Assembly (NCBI GenBank): GCA_011526335.1
Contig: WTJB01000141.1
Coordinates: forward strand, 1-7,062
DNA length: 7,062 bases
Reading direction: 5' to 3'
DNA from: Candidatus Arcticimaribacter sp.
GTDB taxonomy: Bacteria > Bacteroidota > Bacteroidia > Flavobacteriales > Flavobacteriaceae
Below the pieces are notes generated by a model that searched no databases, was not told where the DNA came from, and worked only from the letters and a program-made list of their open reading frames with translations. Positions 6,428-7,062 of this stretch are shown piece by piece (position 1 is the stretch's first letter; the number at the start of each line of letters is the position of its first letter). A program made the position numbers and the translations under genes.

Positions 6428-7062
6428 CGCTTGCGCCAAAAAAATGGAGTAAACAAAATGAGCACTGTAAAGAGTTCTAATCTGCCCAACAACATCAGAA
6501 AAGAAGCCCAAATCTTGGCGCCTGAAGAGAGTTCATAATAGGAAAAGGCTGGACCAAATTCACCCAGTGCGGGTCCAACATTGCCTAAACTTGAAGCCGC
6601 AACCCCAATGGCGGACTCAAAATCTAATCCAGAGATGCCAAAACCTAAAGCCCCAATGATAAACGAAAGTAAATAGAGAATCAGAAATCCGTAAATGGTG
6701 TAAACTATTTCATCATTCAAGACCTTGTTATTGTATCGTGTAGGGATTACTGCATTGGGGTGTAAAGCCTTTTTAAACTCCAAAAATCCACTTTTTATCA
6801 TCAACAAGTGACGTACCCCTTTAACCCCACCAGAAGTAGAACCGGCAGAACCTCCCATAAACATAAGTCCAAAAAAGACTATGGTTAAAAAAGGCGTCCA
6901 GGCCGTAAAATCTGCTGTAACAAAACCGGTGGTGGTAATCACCGCAAGGGTTTGAAATAGGGCGTGGCGAAAAGATCCCTCTACTTTACCCAAAACCTGT
7001 GGATGATTAAAGCTACTTTGTTGAAAATCGACATAAAATACCAGTACTAGCGTAACCAGAAG
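6424..7062 (-). CDS. trkH: TrkH-family potassium uptake protein, C-terminal part (5' end outside window)
   Basis: This is the membrane pore subunit of a Trk/Ktr-type K+ uptake system, normally gated by a cytoplasmic TrkA/KtrA partner, which is not in the window. The frame is open to the window edge, giving 212 visible C-terminal residues, perhaps under half of the protein. An in-frame TTG at 6993 is internal to the family alignment and is not the start. Numbering from the edge, visible features are a pore loop with filter ITTTGF (42-47); a membrane span (about 55-71); the family hallmark GGSAGSTSGGVKGVR (70-84); a long span (about 118-143); the fourth pore loop SSLGNVGP (157-164); and the last helix with MLLGRLELFTVLILF (190-204), ending FFWRKR. 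Both filter glycines and the GRLE motif are intact, so this end looks functional. It converges on rarA with a 4-base overlap. KtrB-type identity is not excluded without the N-terminus. Confidence 0.9.
   Translation of the reverse strand, partial: LLVTLVLVFYVDFQQSSFNHPQVLGKVEGSFRHALFQTLAVITTTGFVTADFTAWTPFLTIVFFGLMFMGGSAGSTSGGVKGVRHLLMIKSGFLEFKKALHPNAVIPTRYNNKVLNDEIVYTIYGFLILYLLSFIIGALGFGISGLDFESAIGVAASSLGNVGPALGEFGPAFSYYELSSGAKIWASFLMLLGRLELFTVLILFTPFFWRKR

Noticed and set aside
6427..6437. GC-rich GCGCTTGCGC element just after the rarA stop as a possible terminator
   Set aside because: It can form only a 3-bp stem with a 4-base loop, and an A run, not a T run, follows on the + strand; it also encodes the conserved C-terminal end of TrkH.
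6424..6993. A complete 189-residue protein starting at TTG 6993
   Set aside because: The same frame is open for 23 more codons to the window edge with membrane-like sequence, and the TrkH family needs several spans upstream; the TTG is internal.

Overview
The window looks like chromosomal DNA from a member of the Bacteroidota, most likely a (possibly marine) Flavobacteriaceae. The grounds are an adjacent SusC/SusD-type outer-membrane pair, A-rich gene leaders with no clear Shine-Dalgarno sequence, moderately low GC, and flavobacterial-looking variants of RlmB and RarA. Species cannot be told from this sequence.

Layout: positions 1-61 are an AT-rich leader with a weak promoter candidate. Positions 62-4292 hold a two-gene operon on the + strand: a SusC/RagA-type TonB-dependent receptor of 952 aa, then, 4 bases later, a SusD/RagB-type surface lipoprotein of 455 aa. 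The operon ends in a small hairpin that includes the susD-like stop codon and then a strong intrinsic terminator (4312-4341). The rest of the 110-base gap (4293-4402) holds a perfect 7-bp inverted repeat and a weak promoter-like box. Next comes a second + strand operon, rlmB (23S rRNA 2'-O-methyltransferase, 245 aa) and rarA (AAA+ recombination/replication-fork factor, 425 aa), 9 bases apart. The right end carries the C-terminal 212 residues of a TrkH-type potassium transporter on the - strand. It converges on rarA, and the two genes share a CTAG that supplies both stop codons.

Function: the SusC/SusD pair would form an outer-membrane 'pedal-bin' importer for an oligomeric nutrient, powered by TonB. 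No glycosidase, sulfatase, peptidase, sigma/anti-sigma pair or other substrate-revealing gene lies beside it here, so its substrate is unknown. rlmB, rarA and trkH are ordinary housekeeping genes (ribosome modification, replication-fork maintenance, K+ uptake) with no visible tie to the importer. I see no RNA genes, mobile elements, CRISPR arrays or long repeats. I also see no sign of a novel multi-gene system; the points worth a second look are regulatory and architectural details.
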